A stretch of 64,000 bases of DNA from Acidobacteriota bacterium (GCA_003223025.1 QHXR01000001.1:446248-510247); one strand, 5' to 3'. Counted from the stretch's first letter, positions 33,369 through 42,690 are shown. The notes: a model not told the origin generated them from the sequence alone. Numbers and translations are program-made.

Positions 33369-33375
33369 GACGGGT

Positions 33376-33583
33376 TTAGCTTGCGAAAGCGAGCGGCGGC
33401 ATATAGCCCCCGGTGCGAACCGGGGGTTAACTGGGAAAACGATAAAGCTCGCGTAAGCGATCGACGGATCACACATCGAATGTCCGTCGATCGCTTCGCG
33501 AGCTTGTGTCATGTTGGGGACATGCCTCCGGTTCGAACCGGGGGCTTTGTGCTGTCGCTCGCATACGCGAGCTTAAAACGCGA
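33376..33583. repeat. Cluster of hairpins (CTCGC...GCGAG, CCCCCGGT..ACCGGGGG)
   Basis: A central near-perfect hairpin pairs AGCTCGCGTAAGCGATCGAC with GTCGATCGCTTCGCGAGCT. It is flanked by GCGAGCGGCGGCATATAGCC, CCCCGGTGCGAACCGGGG and TTCGAACCGGGGGCTTTG motifs. The ends (GCTTGCGAAAGCGAGC and GCTCGCATACGCGAGCTT) resemble each other in inverted order. No gene here. Confidence 0.78.
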
Positions 33584-33590
33584 TTCGCTA

Positions 33591-34424
33591 CTACTGCTTG
33601 TCGTAGCACGACGACTCTCCGGCGGCCGAAGTAAGACACAACGTCGGCGCATTACTATTCGGATTCGTCCTCACTGACCACGCAAACGACTCACGATGAG
33701 GTTTGGCCTGCGTACGCTGTTTTGCGTGAAGGCATCCGTCCTCAGTTAGTTTGCTTCCACGATTTGTTTGAAGGACCAGATTACCCGCGACAATTGAGAT
33801 CGATCCAAATTCTTCGGATCCGTCGAGCCGGCAGCAACCGCCGGAGCAATTGTTGTGAACCTTTACGAATCCAAACGATCCGTTTTGCTGGATCTCGATC
33901 GTACCGCTATCGGTAAACGAAACGCCGCTCGCCCGTCCCGACGGATCGATTCGAGCGCCAAGCGCGTCCGAACGTTTCCAGGTGCCGACAAGATCGGCGA
34001 ATGCCATCATGCGAGTCGCGTTGCTCATATTCGGATGGGCCCGGTCGAACGCCTCGACGAGCACAACTGATACCGGATCCGACGTGTTCGCTATATCTCG
34101 CCGGAGTCCTTCGACGATCGACGCCTGGCTCGAGCTTTTTAGTTCGTTGATCTGCTCCGGCGAATCGTAATACTTCAAATTATCCTCGCTCGTACGAATG
34201 CCTTCGGTGTTGTTCGACGTCCAGTATTCGATCACACCCTTTCGAAAGCGGACCTTCTGCGCGGAGTCGAGTCGGATGTCGAGGAGACGCGAATACACTG
34301 ATTCGAGCTTGTCAATCATCGGCTGCGTCAGATTCGGATTCCCGCGAGCGATCACCGTGTTTTGTCCGAGAACGCTTCCGATACATGAAAGCAAAAAGAA
34401 ACTAACCGCCAACACTTTAGTCAT
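33591..34424 (-). CDS. Secreted protein of unknown function, 277 aa
   Basis: Start 34424 is set by AGGAG 8 nt upstream and opens a signal peptide (VLAVSFFLLSCIGSVLGQ). The N-terminal half is helical (MIDKLESVYSRLLDIRLDSA). The C-terminal half (LVGTWKRSDALGARIDPS, GTIEIQQNGSFGFVKVHN) looks like a small beta-barrel of the lipocalin-like type. A CSGGCC cluster follows. No named family. It is probably periplasmic. No operon partners are in the same direction. Confidence 0.7.
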   Translation of the reverse strand: MTKVLAVSFFLLSCIGSVLGQNTVIARGNPNLTQPMIDKLESVYSRLLDIRLDSAQKVRFRKGVIEYWTSNNTEGIRTSEDNLKYYDSPEQINELKSSSQASIVEGLRRDIANTSDPVSVVLVEAFDRAHPNMSNATRMMAFADLVGTWKRSDALGARIDPSGRASGVSFTDSGTIEIQQNGSFGFVKVHNNCSGGCCRLDGSEEFGSISIVAGNLVLQTNRGSKLTEDGCLHAKQRTQAKPHRESFAWSVRTNPNSNAPTLCLTSAAGESSCYDKQ

Positions 34425-34571
34425 CAATATCTCCTCTGCTGCCCGAGTTGACTCATAATGTCTGAGTACCGCCATCAACGCGTAATCCAGCGGGAAAACA
34501 TCTCATTATTTTTCCGTCAGGTTTTAAGGAAGACGATATCGTCACTATACTTTTAGAAAACGAGAAAAAAT

Positions 34572-35534
34572 ATGAAATCAATCGTCGTTCACGAATACGG
34601 ATCACCTGAGGTTATGAAGATCGAGGACGTCCTCACGCCGGAGCCGGCGGCCGGACAGATTTTGGTCAAGGTCGTGGCCGCGGGAGTTAATCCGGTCGAT
34701 ACTTATCTCCGGTCGGGCAATTATCCGAACGCACCGAAAACTCCATACACTCCGGGCAAAGATGCAGCCGGCGTTGTCGAGAAGATCGGCGACGGCGTCA
34801 CAAAATTTAAAACAGGCGATCGGGTTTACACCGCGGGTTCGATAAGCGGGACGTATGCTGAATATTCGTTGTGCGAAGAAAGTCATCTCGGACGTCTGCC
34901 GGAGAACGTGAGCTTCGAACAGGGCGCCGGGATCTGGACTCCATATGCGACTTCGTATCGGGCGTTGTTTCAAAAAGCCGGTGCCAAGTCCGGCGAGGCG
35001 GTTCTGATTCACGGAGCGTCGGGCGGAGTCGGAGTCGCGGCGATCCAGTGGGCGAAAAATGCCGGGCTGAAAGTCATCGGATCGGTGAGCTCGGATGACG
35101 GAAAGAAGCTTGTCGCCGATGAGGGCGCCGATCACGTAATCGATCACACGGATGAAAAACATTTGGCGGAAGTCCGCGATCTGACGGACGGGCGTGGAGT
35201 CGACATCATCATCGAAATGCTCGCGAATGAAAATCTCGCAAAAGATTTCGATGCACTCGCGATGTTCGGGCGGATCTCGATCGTCGGAAATCGCGGCAGC
35301 CTCGACTTCAACCCGCGGCTCGTGATGGGAAAAGACGCATCCATCTTTGGCATGGCGCTTTTCAACGCGCCGCCCGAAGCGATGGAAGAGATCCACGCCG
35401 CGGTCTTCGACGGACTCAGCAAAGGATTTCTGAAACCGGTCGTTGGAAAATCGTTCCCGCTCGCCGGCGCCGCTCAAGCACATCACGAAGTGATCGAGAG
35501 CAAAGCATTCGGCAAGATCGTTTTGATTCCGTAA
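34572..35534 (+). CDS. NAD(P)H:quinone oxidoreductase, zeta-crystallin type
   Basis: A 320-aa medium-chain reductase of the QOR branch. GroES-like N-terminal domain (AAGVNPVDTYLRSGNYP, TPYTPGKDAAGVVEKIG), then a Rossmann domain with the nucleotide loop GASGGVGVAAIQWAK. The zinc-binding cysteines and histidine of alcohol dehydrogenases are absent, as in QOR. It is expected to reduce quinones or alkenals with NADPH in the cytoplasm. The exact substrate is not predictable. Monocistronic by layout. Confidence 0.9.
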   Translation: MKSIVVHEYGSPEVMKIEDVLTPEPAAGQILVKVVAAGVNPVDTYLRSGNYPNAPKTPYTPGKDAAGVVEKIGDGVTKFKTGDRVYTAGSISGTYAEYSLCEESHLGRLPENVSFEQGAGIWTPYATSYRALFQKAGAKSGEAVLIHGASGGVGVAAIQWAKNAGLKVIGSVSSDDGKKLVADEGADHVIDHTDEKHLAEVRDLTDGRGVDIIIEMLANENLAKDFDALAMFGRISIVGNRGSLDFNPRLVMGKDASIFGMALFNAPPEAMEEIHAAVFDGLSKGFLKPVVGKSFPLAGAAQAHHEVIESKAFGKIVLIP

Positions 35535-35601
35535 TTCCTCGGTACATATTCCATTATTCCTCTTATTCCTTGGTTCAAACCTTCAAAGCCGAGACTTTTT
35601 C

Positions 35602-35692
35602 TTGTTTCGTGTTTTTTCGTGTGAGTTAGTGGTTCCAGGTCTTAGTCGAAAAACTGAAACCACCAACGCACACGAAAGAACACGAAAAAACA
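35602..35692. repeat. Palindromic repeat of CACGAA units
   Basis: The left arm (GTTTCGTGTTTTTTCGTGTG, then AGTGGTT) pairs with the right arm (AACCACCAACGCACACGAAA, then GAACACGAAAAAAC). It belongs to the same family as at 9.0 and 24.0 kb. Confidence 0.85.
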
Positions 35693-35765
35693 ACCACGGA
35701 ACAAGACGAACATACGGACCAGGCGAAACAAGAAAAGAAACCGATCGTAATCTGACTTGGCCGTC

Positions 35766-35782
35766 TTGGCACGTTCATTGCA
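35766..35782 (+). promoter_or_regulatory. Sigma-54 (RpoN) promoter of the hemerythrin gene
   Basis: TTGGCACGTTCATTGCA fits YTGGCACGRNNNTTGCW with one mismatch. The invariant GG (35768) and GC (35780) are 12 nt apart, as required. Transcription would start near 35793, about 32 nt before ATG 35825. No rpoN or activator gene is in this window. Confidence 0.75.
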
Positions 35783-35824
35783 CCTCTGACTTCACTAGTA
35801 CGAATTTCAAACAGCGAGGTAAAT

Positions 35825-36286
35825 ATGAACGCGATCGAATTATTAAAAGAAGACCACGACACGGTCGATAAACTTTTTCAAAAAGTAAAAGCGACGCCCG
35901 ATGACAATCACAAGGATCTCTTCGAACAGATCAAGGCGGAGCTCGATGTTCACACGCACATTGAAGAGACGATCTTTTATCCGAAGCTAAAGACTGACGG
36001 TGACGAGGAGCTCAAAAAGATCACGCTCGAAGGAATCGAGGAGCATCGCCAGGCGAAAATGTTTTTGAAAGAACTCGCCGCTCTCTCAGACGATAGCGAA
36101 AAGTTCGAGCCGAAGCTCAAAGTGTTGATGGAAGATATTGCCCATCACGTCCAGGAAGAAGAAGGCGAAATGTTTCCGATGATCCAGGAGCAGTTCGACG
36201 AATTCACTCTTCAGGAACTTGGAAAGGAAATGGAGAAAGAGAAAGCGAAATTTGGTAAATCCCAGAAGGCGGCGGGAGGGAAATAA
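35825..36286 (+). CDS. Hemerythrin HHE-domain protein
   Basis: A 153-aa four-helix protein binding a di-iron centre. The family histidines and carboxylates are visible: LKEDHDTVDKLF, HTHIEETIFYP, EEHRQAKMFLKE and HHVQEEEGEMFP. Such proteins bind oxygen or nitric oxide, or act in stress responses and iron handling, in the cytoplasm. GAGG lies about 8 nt upstream of the ATG. The sigma-54 promoter implies control by an ATP-dependent activator, for instance a NO or redox sensor such as NorR. That is inference. Confidence 0.92.
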   Translation: MNAIELLKEDHDTVDKLFQKVKATPDDNHKDLFEQIKAELDVHTHIEETIFYPKLKTDGDEELKKITLEGIEEHRQAKMFLKELAALSDDSEKFEPKLKVLMEDIAHHVQEEEGEMFPMIQEQFDEFTLQELGKEMEKEKAKFGKSQKAAGGK

Positions 36287-36293
36287 GAAAAAA

Positions 36294-36352
36294 TAGGTCC
36301 CATATGTCGCACAAGTCATATGGGACCTATAGGACTTATGGGACCAATGCAG
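36294..36352. repeat. Palindrome of ATGGGACC units
   Basis: AGGTCCCATATG and CATATGGGACCT flank CGCACAAG, with a further GGACTTATGGGACC copy. The right end forms the last codons of the disrupted methyltransferase fusion. Confidence 0.78.
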
Positions 36353-38170
36353 TCGCCGGTGTTTTCAGCACATCGAAAACCTGCAAGGCGTACTTCACGT
36401 TCCCGAACGGAGCGGAAACCTGAACTCCCTGGATCACATCCCGAACTTCCAGTAGCGATTCTCTCGCGATCGCGATCCCTTCTTCGCGGGCTTCTTCTTT
36501 GCTCTTATCCGAAGCGATCCTCATCCGATCAAGGATCTCGGGAGTAACATTCACGCCCGGCACTTCGTTGTGTAGAAACTCTGCGTTGCGAAAACTTACA
36601 AGTGGCCAGATGCCTGCGACGATCGGGATCTTTACGTGCTCGATCTTTTTCAGAAATGTTTGCAGTTGTTCGGTATCAAACACGGGCTGCGTGATCGCGT
36701 ACTCGGCTCCTGCTTCGACCTTCCATTCGAATCTGCGGATCTCTTCTTCGAGATTTACCGCACCCGGGTTTACTCCGACGCCGATCGAGAACGCGGGAGC
36801 TTGTTGACCATGTTCGTCAACCCGATCGCGTCGATGTCGAACACGGCCGTCGCATCAGGATACGGACCCATCTTTGGCGGATCGCCGGTGATGATCAGCA
36901 GATTGTGCAGTCCGAGCGCAGCGGCTCCGAGAAGATCGGACATCATTCCAAGGAGGTTCCGATCCCGACAGCAGTAATGAAGCACGGCTTCGATACCGAT
37001 CTCACGTTCGACGAGCACGGCGGTCGCTTGTGCCGACATTCGGGTCTGCGCACGCGGGCCGTCGGGAATGTTCACGCCATCGACGCCGGCATCTTTTAAA
37101 AGTCGAATCGAGTCGAGCGTTTTATCAGCGTCGCAGCCCTTCGGCGGCAGAACTTCAACCGAGGTAACGAACTCGCCGCGGGCGATCTTTCGTCCCCAAT
37201 TGGAACGTTCCTCGGCGGGGACGACTTGTATATCAACCGGAGTCAGATCGACTACGTGTGCGCTTTGCTTTCTTGCCTCGCTGATCGATTGCCGCGGACT
37301 AACCGAACGGATCGCTTCGGCCATTAACTTGATGTGCGTTGGAGTCGTACCGCAGCATCCGCCGACGAACTTCGCACCCGATTGAACGAATCGACGCGAG
37401 AACTCCGCCATATATTCCGGCGATCCCATGTAAAACTGACGACCCTGAACATCGCGCGGCAGCCCTGCATTCGGCTGTGCTGACAATTTCTTCGACGTCA
37501 GCGGACGCATCTTGTCGAGAGCATTCAGGACGTGATTCGGGCCCATTCCGCAGTTCAGTCCGATGACATCTACATCGAGTTGGTCGAGTGCGGCCGTAAA
37601 AATTTCGGGCGTCGTACCGAACGTCGTTTTGCCATCCATCTGGATGGCCATCTGAGCGATGATCGGCAAGTCGGTAAGCTGACGAACGGCGAGGATCGCT
37701 TGCTCGATGACGGGGATTTCGGAAAATGTTTCGAGAATAAAAAGATCGACTCCGCCTTCGAGCAGCGCTTCGACCTGATCGCGAAACATTCCTCTTGCTT
37801 CGTCGAACGAAGTCGGGCCGAACGGTTCGATTCGCAAACCGAGTGGGCCGATGGCTCCCGCGACAAAAATATTTTCGCCGGCGGCTTCGCGAGCGATTCG
37901 CGCGGCGGCGACGTTGATCTCCCGGAGCTTGTTCTCGAGGCCGTACGGCTGGAGCTTATGTCGCGTCGCACCGAAGGAGTTAGTTTCGATAATGTCCGCA
38001 CCCGCTTTGATGTATTCCTCGTGCACTTCGCGAACGAGATCGGGTGCGACAAGGTTCAGCTCGTCGTAGCTGCGATTGATGTAAACGCCCTTGTCGTAGA
38101 GACGCGTCCCGACCGCGCCGTCGAAGACGTAGACGCGATCATTATTGAGAATGTCTCGGAAGTTCTTCAT
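36336..38170 (-). pseudogene. Disrupted homocysteine S-methyltransferase / MTHFR fusion
   Basis: The intact family (B. subtilis YitJ type) joins an N-terminal zinc-dependent homocysteine methyltransferase to a C-terminal 5,10-methylenetetrahydrofolate reductase. Start 38170 begins MKNFRDILNNDRVYVFDGAV. Zinc cysteines are visible in GLNCGMG and VGGCCGTTP. The reductase part begins near RGEFVTSVEVLPPKG. After GLTNMVNKL the frame goes wrong and stops at 36770. The reductase then resumes in another frame from PAFSIGVGVNPGAVNL (about 36800) to 36336. The usual 13-15 residues between these blocks are missing, so a deletion that is not a multiple of three lies near 36800. No upstream gene in this strand shares it. 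Confidence 0.82.
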
Positions 38171-38171
38171 A

Positions 38172-38268
38172 AGAATTTGCGATTTTCGAATTTCGATTTG
38201 CGATCGTGTTCGTGATCGCATTTATACCTATGAGATCGCAAATCGAAATTCGAAAATCGCAAATCGAA
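38172..38268. repeat. Heptamer palindrome, TTTGCGA/TTTTCGA units
   Basis: TTTGCGA, TTTTCGA, ATTTCGA, TTTGCGA on the left and TCGCAAA, TCGAAAT, TCGAAAA, TCGCAAA on the right, with a loop around TGTTCGTGATCGCATTTATA. It lies upstream of the methyltransferase fusion. Confidence 0.9.
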
Positions 38269-38296
38269 AAAGCCTCGCCAAAACAGCGAGACTTTC
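38269..38296 (-). terminator. Rho-independent terminator
   Basis: On the minus strand, AGTCTCGC pairs with GCGAGGCT (one G-T and the rest Watson-Crick) and is followed by TTTTC. It would end transcripts from mutM. The 150 bp between it and mutM contain only a 24-codon frame and no clear RNA. Confidence 0.65.
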
Positions 38297-38447
38297 AAAA
38301 TCAAGATCAAGTTAGGCTGTTTAGCGGTTTATTTAACGTGGTCGCAAGTCGCATTAACTCACCACAAATATTAAACGCCATGATGTGCTTTTTGGGGAAC
38401 GCCTGTCAAGCGTTTCGAATATGTACTTGAGCTAAAGCGCAATGCGA

Positions 38448-39281
38448 TCACCGCTTCTGACACTTGCTGCAATAATACGTCGAGCGTCCGGCCTGGACGA
38501 TGCGTTTGATGGGTGAGTCGCAATTTGCACACTCGTCGCCTTCGCGATCGTACACGCGCCATTTCCAGTCGCTGCCGATTCCGTAAATGCTTCCGCCGAT
38601 ATCGTGTGCAACGATCGGCAGCGTCGAGCCGACTCCGATAGCGTCAGAGAGAACGACGCGGATATTTTCATACAACGCCGCCGACTTCGGTTTCGAAAGT
38701 TTGTAAGCGGGGATCCGCGGACTCGCACCGGAGAGGAACATCGCTTCCGACGCGTAGATATTCCCGAGCCCGCAAACTTTCGTCTGATCAAGAAGAAATT
38801 CTTTTAGGCTTCGCTTGGTTGTTCGAAGCGCCGAGCGAAGATACTCGAAAGTAAAGTCGTCGCCCAGCGGTTCCGGTCCGAGCTTCCTGATCTCTTTCGC
38901 TTCGTTCAGATCCGACGTGTCGACGATCTTCATCAAACCGAAATGCCGCTGATCCTGGAACACGAGTCGTTCGCCATCCTCGAAATTCATGATGGCGTGT
39001 GTGAATTTTGGATTCTCTGCAGAGCTATCGAGGAGCATGAATTTTCCACTCATGCGCAGATGCGTGATCAACGTCCGGCCGTTGCTGAGATCGAAGAGCA
39101 CATGCTTACCGCGACGGTGGACAAAGTTCACGATCGACGTTTCGAGATCGGTGGCGAACCGCGGCGGATCCGTATCCGGTGCGAGACGTGCGCGCAGAAG
39201 TTCGGCGGATACGATCTTCCTCTTCGCGGTCAGCTTGTCGAGCGACCGCGCGACGATCTCTACTTCAGGTAACTCGGGCAT
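38448..39281 (-). CDS. mutM: Formamidopyrimidine-DNA glycosylase
   Basis: Removes 8-oxoguanine and formamidopyrimidines from DNA and nicks the strand (beta/delta lyase). The N-terminal PELPEVE supplies the catalytic Pro1 and Glu2 after Met removal. The H2TH region contains LLDQTKVCGLGNIYASE. The C-terminal zinc finger has two Cys pairs (CANC and CSKC) ending KRIVQAGRSTYYCSKCQKR. The 277-aa length is normal. It follows the nucleotidyltransferase gene with an 11-bp gap in one operon. Confidence 0.94.
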   Translation of the reverse strand: MPELPEVEIVARSLDKLTAKRKIVSAELLRARLAPDTDPPRFATDLETSIVNFVHRRGKHVLFDLSNGRTLITHLRMSGKFMLLDSSAENPKFTHAIMNFEDGERLVFQDQRHFGLMKIVDTSDLNEAKEIRKLGPEPLGDDFTFEYLRSALRTTKRSLKEFLLDQTKVCGLGNIYASEAMFLSGASPRIPAYKLSKPKSAALYENIRVVLSDAIGVGSTLPIVAHDIGGSIYGIGSDWKWRVYDREGDECANCDSPIKRIVQAGRSTYYCSKCQKR

Positions 39282-39292
39282 ACATCAAAAGA

Positions 39293-40333
39293 CTAGACGC
39301 GGGAATAATCGGGAAGCGAAGTCTTATCGCCGAGAACGGTTCCGGGACGAACACTGCAGTTTCTTCCGATATAAGAACTCTTGCCGACGATCGCACCGTC
39401 GATCTCGGTCGCACCCGCGATCCGCGTGTGCGCCCAGATCACAGAATTTGCGATCGAGGCTTTCTCGTCCACATGCACACCCGGACCGAGAACCGAGTTG
39501 ACGATCTTCACGCCGGGCTTGATGACGCATCCTTCGCCGATGACAGAAGTTGAGTCAACGCTCGCGGCAGTTGCGACATCGCTGACGACATCCTCATCGT
39601 CAAAGAATTGTCTGATTCGGCCGCCGAGAAAATCTTGGTGGGCGGCAAGGTAACTTTCCGGAGTTCCGACATCGCGCCAGTACGCTGAGTTCAACACATG
39701 AGCAAAGAACGGTACGCGATCTGCGATCAGCGAAGGGAACACGTCGTACTCGAATGAGAAATTCTCGTTCGAAGGAACGCGATCGAGGATCGTGGGCTCG
39801 AGTAAATAGATTCCCGCATTTATGTTTTTTGTCGGCAGCTCAGCGATCGTTTCCGCTGAAGGTTTTTCGAGGAACCGCATCACTCGACCGTCCGCCGAGG
39901 TCTCGACGAGACCGAATTTTGAAGGATCCTCGACCGGAGCAAGGACGAGCGTCGCTTCCGACTTGGCTCTTCTGTGCGTTTCCATCACCGACTTCAGATC
40001 GACGTCGGTAAGAATGTCGCCGTTAAAGACGATCGTCGTCTCCTGGCTCGAACCAGCGGCAAACTTGTAAGCTCCGGCCGTGCCCATCGGATGCGGCTCG
40101 GTGACGAATCGCAGATCGACTCCCGCGTCCGAGCCGTCGCCGATAACATCCTCGATCTTATTCGGCTGATAACTCAGGGAAAGAGTGATGTCCGTAATCC
40201 CCGCGCGCCGCAGAATTTCGAGCTGATATTGCAGTAACGGCCGATTGAGAATAGGCACGATCGGCTTCGGCGTGTACACGGTGAGCGGACGTAACCGGGT
40301 GCCTTTGCCACCGGCGAGGATGAGTGCCTGCAT
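39293..40333 (-). CDS. NDP-sugar nucleotidyltransferase with C-terminal beta-helix
   Basis: This 346-aa protein joins a sugar-1-phosphate nucleotide to a sugar. The N-terminal signature LILAGGKGTRLRPLT, the NGDILTD metal-binding block and the YWRDVGTPESY motif match mannose-1-phosphate guanylyltransferase and glucose-1-phosphate thymidylyltransferase-like enzymes. The C-terminus has hexapeptide left-handed helix repeats (VIGEGCVIKPGVKI, GPGVHVDEKASIA). The sugar is not predictable without phylogeny. It may supply cell-envelope glycans. The 11-bp gap to mutM suggests co-transcription. Confidence 0.87.
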   Translation of the reverse strand: MQALILAGGKGTRLRPLTVYTPKPIVPILNRPLLQYQLEILRRAGITDITLSLSYQPNKIEDVIGDGSDAGVDLRFVTEPHPMGTAGAYKFAAGSSQETTIVFNGDILTDVDLKSVMETHRRAKSEATLVLAPVEDPSKFGLVETSADGRVMRFLEKPSAETIAELPTKNINAGIYLLEPTILDRVPSNENFSFEYDVFPSLIADRVPFFAHVLNSAYWRDVGTPESYLAAHQDFLGGRIRQFFDDEDVVSDVATAASVDSTSVIGEGCVIKPGVKIVNSVLGPGVHVDEKASIANSVIWAHTRIAGATEIDGAIVGKSSYIGRNCSVRPGTVLGDKTSLPDYSRV

Positions 40334-40440
40334 AAAAAGTCTATTCAGATCAGAAGCTTAAGCCTAAAAAAAAGAGGAGCAAAAATCAAAGACGGTGACA
40401 TAAAACGTAAATTGTTGTCGTTAAACTATGACAAATTCTG

Positions 40441-40470
40441 TTGACACAATTTTTGCCGCTGTGTTAGTTT
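40441..40470 (+). promoter_or_regulatory. Sigma-70-type promoter of the 690-aa TPR gene
   Basis: A consensus TTGACA (40441-40446), then an 18-bp spacer and TAGTTT. The predicted leader is about 95 nt. Confidence 0.5.
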
Positions 40471-40572
40471 ATTCATTGCAGGTAAGACCATTTACACGCC
40501 TGTCCACTCCGACATAAGACACGTTAGGCTATCCCTCATTGATCTGCTGAGTTCCAGAGCTTAGATTCCACC

Positions 40573-42645
40573 ATGGTTTTCGATAAAACAAAGGCTATGC
40601 GGAATGCTGAACGGCATCTCGCACAGGGGAAGATTCAGTCTGCTATCGGTGAGTACAAGCAGGTCGTCGCGAATGATCCGAAAGATTTCGGAACACTCAA
40701 CATGCTTGGCGATCTGTACGCGAAGAACTCCGACAAAAAGCAGGCCGTTGTCTGTTACACCTCTGTCGGCGAATACTACAGCAAGCAAGGTTTCGCGCAG
40801 AAGGCGATCGCAATCTACAACAAGATCGCAAAGCTTCAGCCGGGAATGATTGAAATCACCGCTAAGCTTGCCGAGCTTTACAGATTGAAAGGCTCGGTCA
40901 ATGAAGCGCGTGCGCACTATAAAATCGTAGCCGAGCATTACGAAAGTCAGGGACAGAAGATCGAAGCTTTGGAGATCAGAAAAGAGATCGCGGCACTCGA
41001 TCCGAACGACACAACAATTCAATTCAGTCTCGCCGATGCTTATCTTCAGGAGAACCAATTCGAGCAAGCCGCCGAAGCGTTTGTCGAGGCCGGGATCAGG
41101 CTAGCGAAGAAGTCGAGCCACGCCGACGCCATCGAAGCTTTCGACAAAGCTCTCGCACACGTGCCGGTCCATCAAAAAGCGCTTGCCGGCCTGACTCAAT
41201 CGCACTTTGCACTCGGTACGGCCGATCTCGCCGCGGAACGACTCGCGCAGATCCACCTGGCCGAGCCGCATGATCGAGAAGTCCTCGTTCTCCTGATTGA
41301 TTGCCAAAACGAGTGCGGAAACACTGCCGAAGCAGAGAAAGCAATTTTGGCTCTCGTCGAGAGGGAACCGGCAAATTATCCGAAACTGGTTGAGCTCGCG
41401 AGGATCTATTTGAAGAACAGCGACGTCGACTCGGCTGGTCGGATCATGGCGATGGCATCCGAGCATCTGCTGATGGCCGGACAGGCGGACGAGTTTCAGT
41501 CGCTCGTGACGGAAATTCTCGCTCTCGATCCGGATCATCTCGAAGGACTTCGCCAGTGCTCCCGGCTTGCGGCGTGGCAGCGCGACGAACGCGGAATGCA
41601 TGATTCGCTGGCTCAGCTTGCGAGGGCAGCGAGGGATCGTGAGTCGGTAGAAGACGAGCGGTACGCGTTGTCGCAGCTAGTCATGATCGCGCCGCACGAA
41701 ATGGTTTATGTTGAGCGGCTGCTCGAGATAAATCACGAAAACGGCTACGAGGAAGCGTACGCCCCCGACGATCTGTTCGATAAGCAGTTTTCGAAATCAC
41801 CGAAGCAACCCGAGCCTGAACTCGAGACGTTTGCCCCGGAACCATCGATCACACACGAAGCCGACGTCATCGAAGACGTGCAGGAGATCGCCGAAGTTGC
41901 CGTCGTCGCGGACGACGAAGAAACTGGAGCCGGAGACCACGAAGATCAGGAACGCCTCCTTCGCGAAGCCGACAGCATCAGGTTTTATATCGACAGCGGT
42001 TATATAGAGCTTGCCGAAAAAGCGATCGGTGAACTGACCGCGGAATTCGGCAACGGACCCGAAGTAGAACAACTCACGTCATACTTGGCAGCAAAGAACG
42101 CCTCCGGATCTGAAGAGAGCGTCGAAACTCCCGAGACGATCGAGGTCGCGATTTCGGTCGAGCCGGAGGCATTGCTTACAAACGGACACTCGTTGGGATT
42201 CGGGATAGACGATCTTCGTACTGAGCTTGGGATCGAGGAACCGGACGCGTCGGTAGATTCGGATTACGATACGCATTATCACACCGCAGTTGCCTATCAG
42301 GAGATGGGTCTGCTCGATGAAGCGGTCAAGGAATTTCAAGAGGCTGTCAGTCTGGTTCAGCCGAGCGATCCGACGCGGAGATTCTTCCACTGTGCAAATC
42401 TTCTCGGCCACTGCTTCATGCAAAAGTCGATGCCGAATCTAGCGCTGACTTGGTTCCAACGCGCTCTCGAAACTCCTGGTCTCGGGGACGAAGAGAAGCA
42501 GGGGATCTGGTACGAGATCGCACTCGCACATGAAGCTGAAGGCGATCTCGCAAATGCCGGCCGGTATTTCGAGCAAGTCTATGCCGAGAACATCGACTTC
42601 CGCGACGTCAGTCAGCGCGTAAAGAACATCGCAGTGACCCGCTAA
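40573..42645 (+). CDS. Cytoplasmic tetratricopeptide-repeat protein, 690 aa
   Basis: No signal peptide. The first 380 residues form about ten TPR-like helix pairs (AIGEYKQVVANDPKDFGTLN, AIAIYNKIAKLQPGMIEITA, ALEIRKEIAALDPNDTTIQF). Then comes a long acidic linker (about 410-480), a helical block with a Gly-Tyr-Ile motif (IDSGYIELAEKAIGELTAEF), another acidic region, and a final TPR block (AVAYQEMGLLDEAVKEFQEA). It is similar in design to the TPR scaffold of polarity or motility complexes such as Tgl/FrzS-associated adaptors. That is weak, but MglA/MglB are in the same window. No enzyme motifs are present. Confidence 0.85.
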   Translation: MVFDKTKAMRNAERHLAQGKIQSAIGEYKQVVANDPKDFGTLNMLGDLYAKNSDKKQAVVCYTSVGEYYSKQGFAQKAIAIYNKIAKLQPGMIEITAKLAELYRLKGSVNEARAHYKIVAEHYESQGQKIEALEIRKEIAALDPNDTTIQFSLADAYLQENQFEQAAEAFVEAGIRLAKKSSHADAIEAFDKALAHVPVHQKALAGLTQSHFALGTADLAAERLAQIHLAEPHDREVLVLLIDCQNECGNTAEAEKAILALVEREPANYPKLVELARIYLKNSDVDSAGRIMAMASEHLLMAGQADEFQSLVTEILALDPDHLEGLRQCSRLAAWQRDERGMHDSLAQLARAARDRESVEDERYALSQLVMIAPHEMVYVERLLEINHENGYEEAYAPDDLFDKQFSKSPKQPEPELETFAPEPSITHEADVIEDVQEIAEVAVVADDEETGAGDHEDQERLLREADSIRFYIDSGYIELAEKAIGELTAEFGNGPEVEQLTSYLAAKNASGSEESVETPETIEVAISVEPEALLTNGHSLGFGIDDLRTELGIEEPDASVDSDYDTHYHTAVAYQEMGLLDEAVKEFQEAVSLVQPSDPTRRFFHCANLLGHCFMQKSMPNLALTWFQRALETPGLGDEEKQGIWYEIALAHEAEGDLANAGRYFEQVYAENIDFRDVSQRVKNIAVTR

Positions 42646-42653
42646 CGGAACTG

Positions 42654-42681
42654 TTGAGAAAAAATTGAAAGAAGTTATAAT
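42654..42681 (+). promoter_or_regulatory. Sigma-70-type promoter, near-leaderless
   Basis: TTGAGA (42654-42659), 16 bp, then perfect TATAAT (42676-42681). The predicted +1 is only 2-5 nt before ATG 42691. Confidence 0.6.
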
Positions 42682-42690
42682 TTTGACGGT

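Noticed and set aside
34602-35486. 294-codon minus-strand frame opposite the quinone oxidoreductase
   Set aside because: Shadow with biased composition. The plus-strand gene is well supported.
37532-38215. 227-codon plus-strand frame opposite the methyltransferase fusion
   Set aside because: It is a shadow of the homocysteine methyltransferase part. The minus-strand product is clearly homologous to a known family.
42646-42690. TPP riboswitch before the thiamine genes
   Set aside because: The gap is only 45 bp, holds a promoter and has no THI-box sequence.
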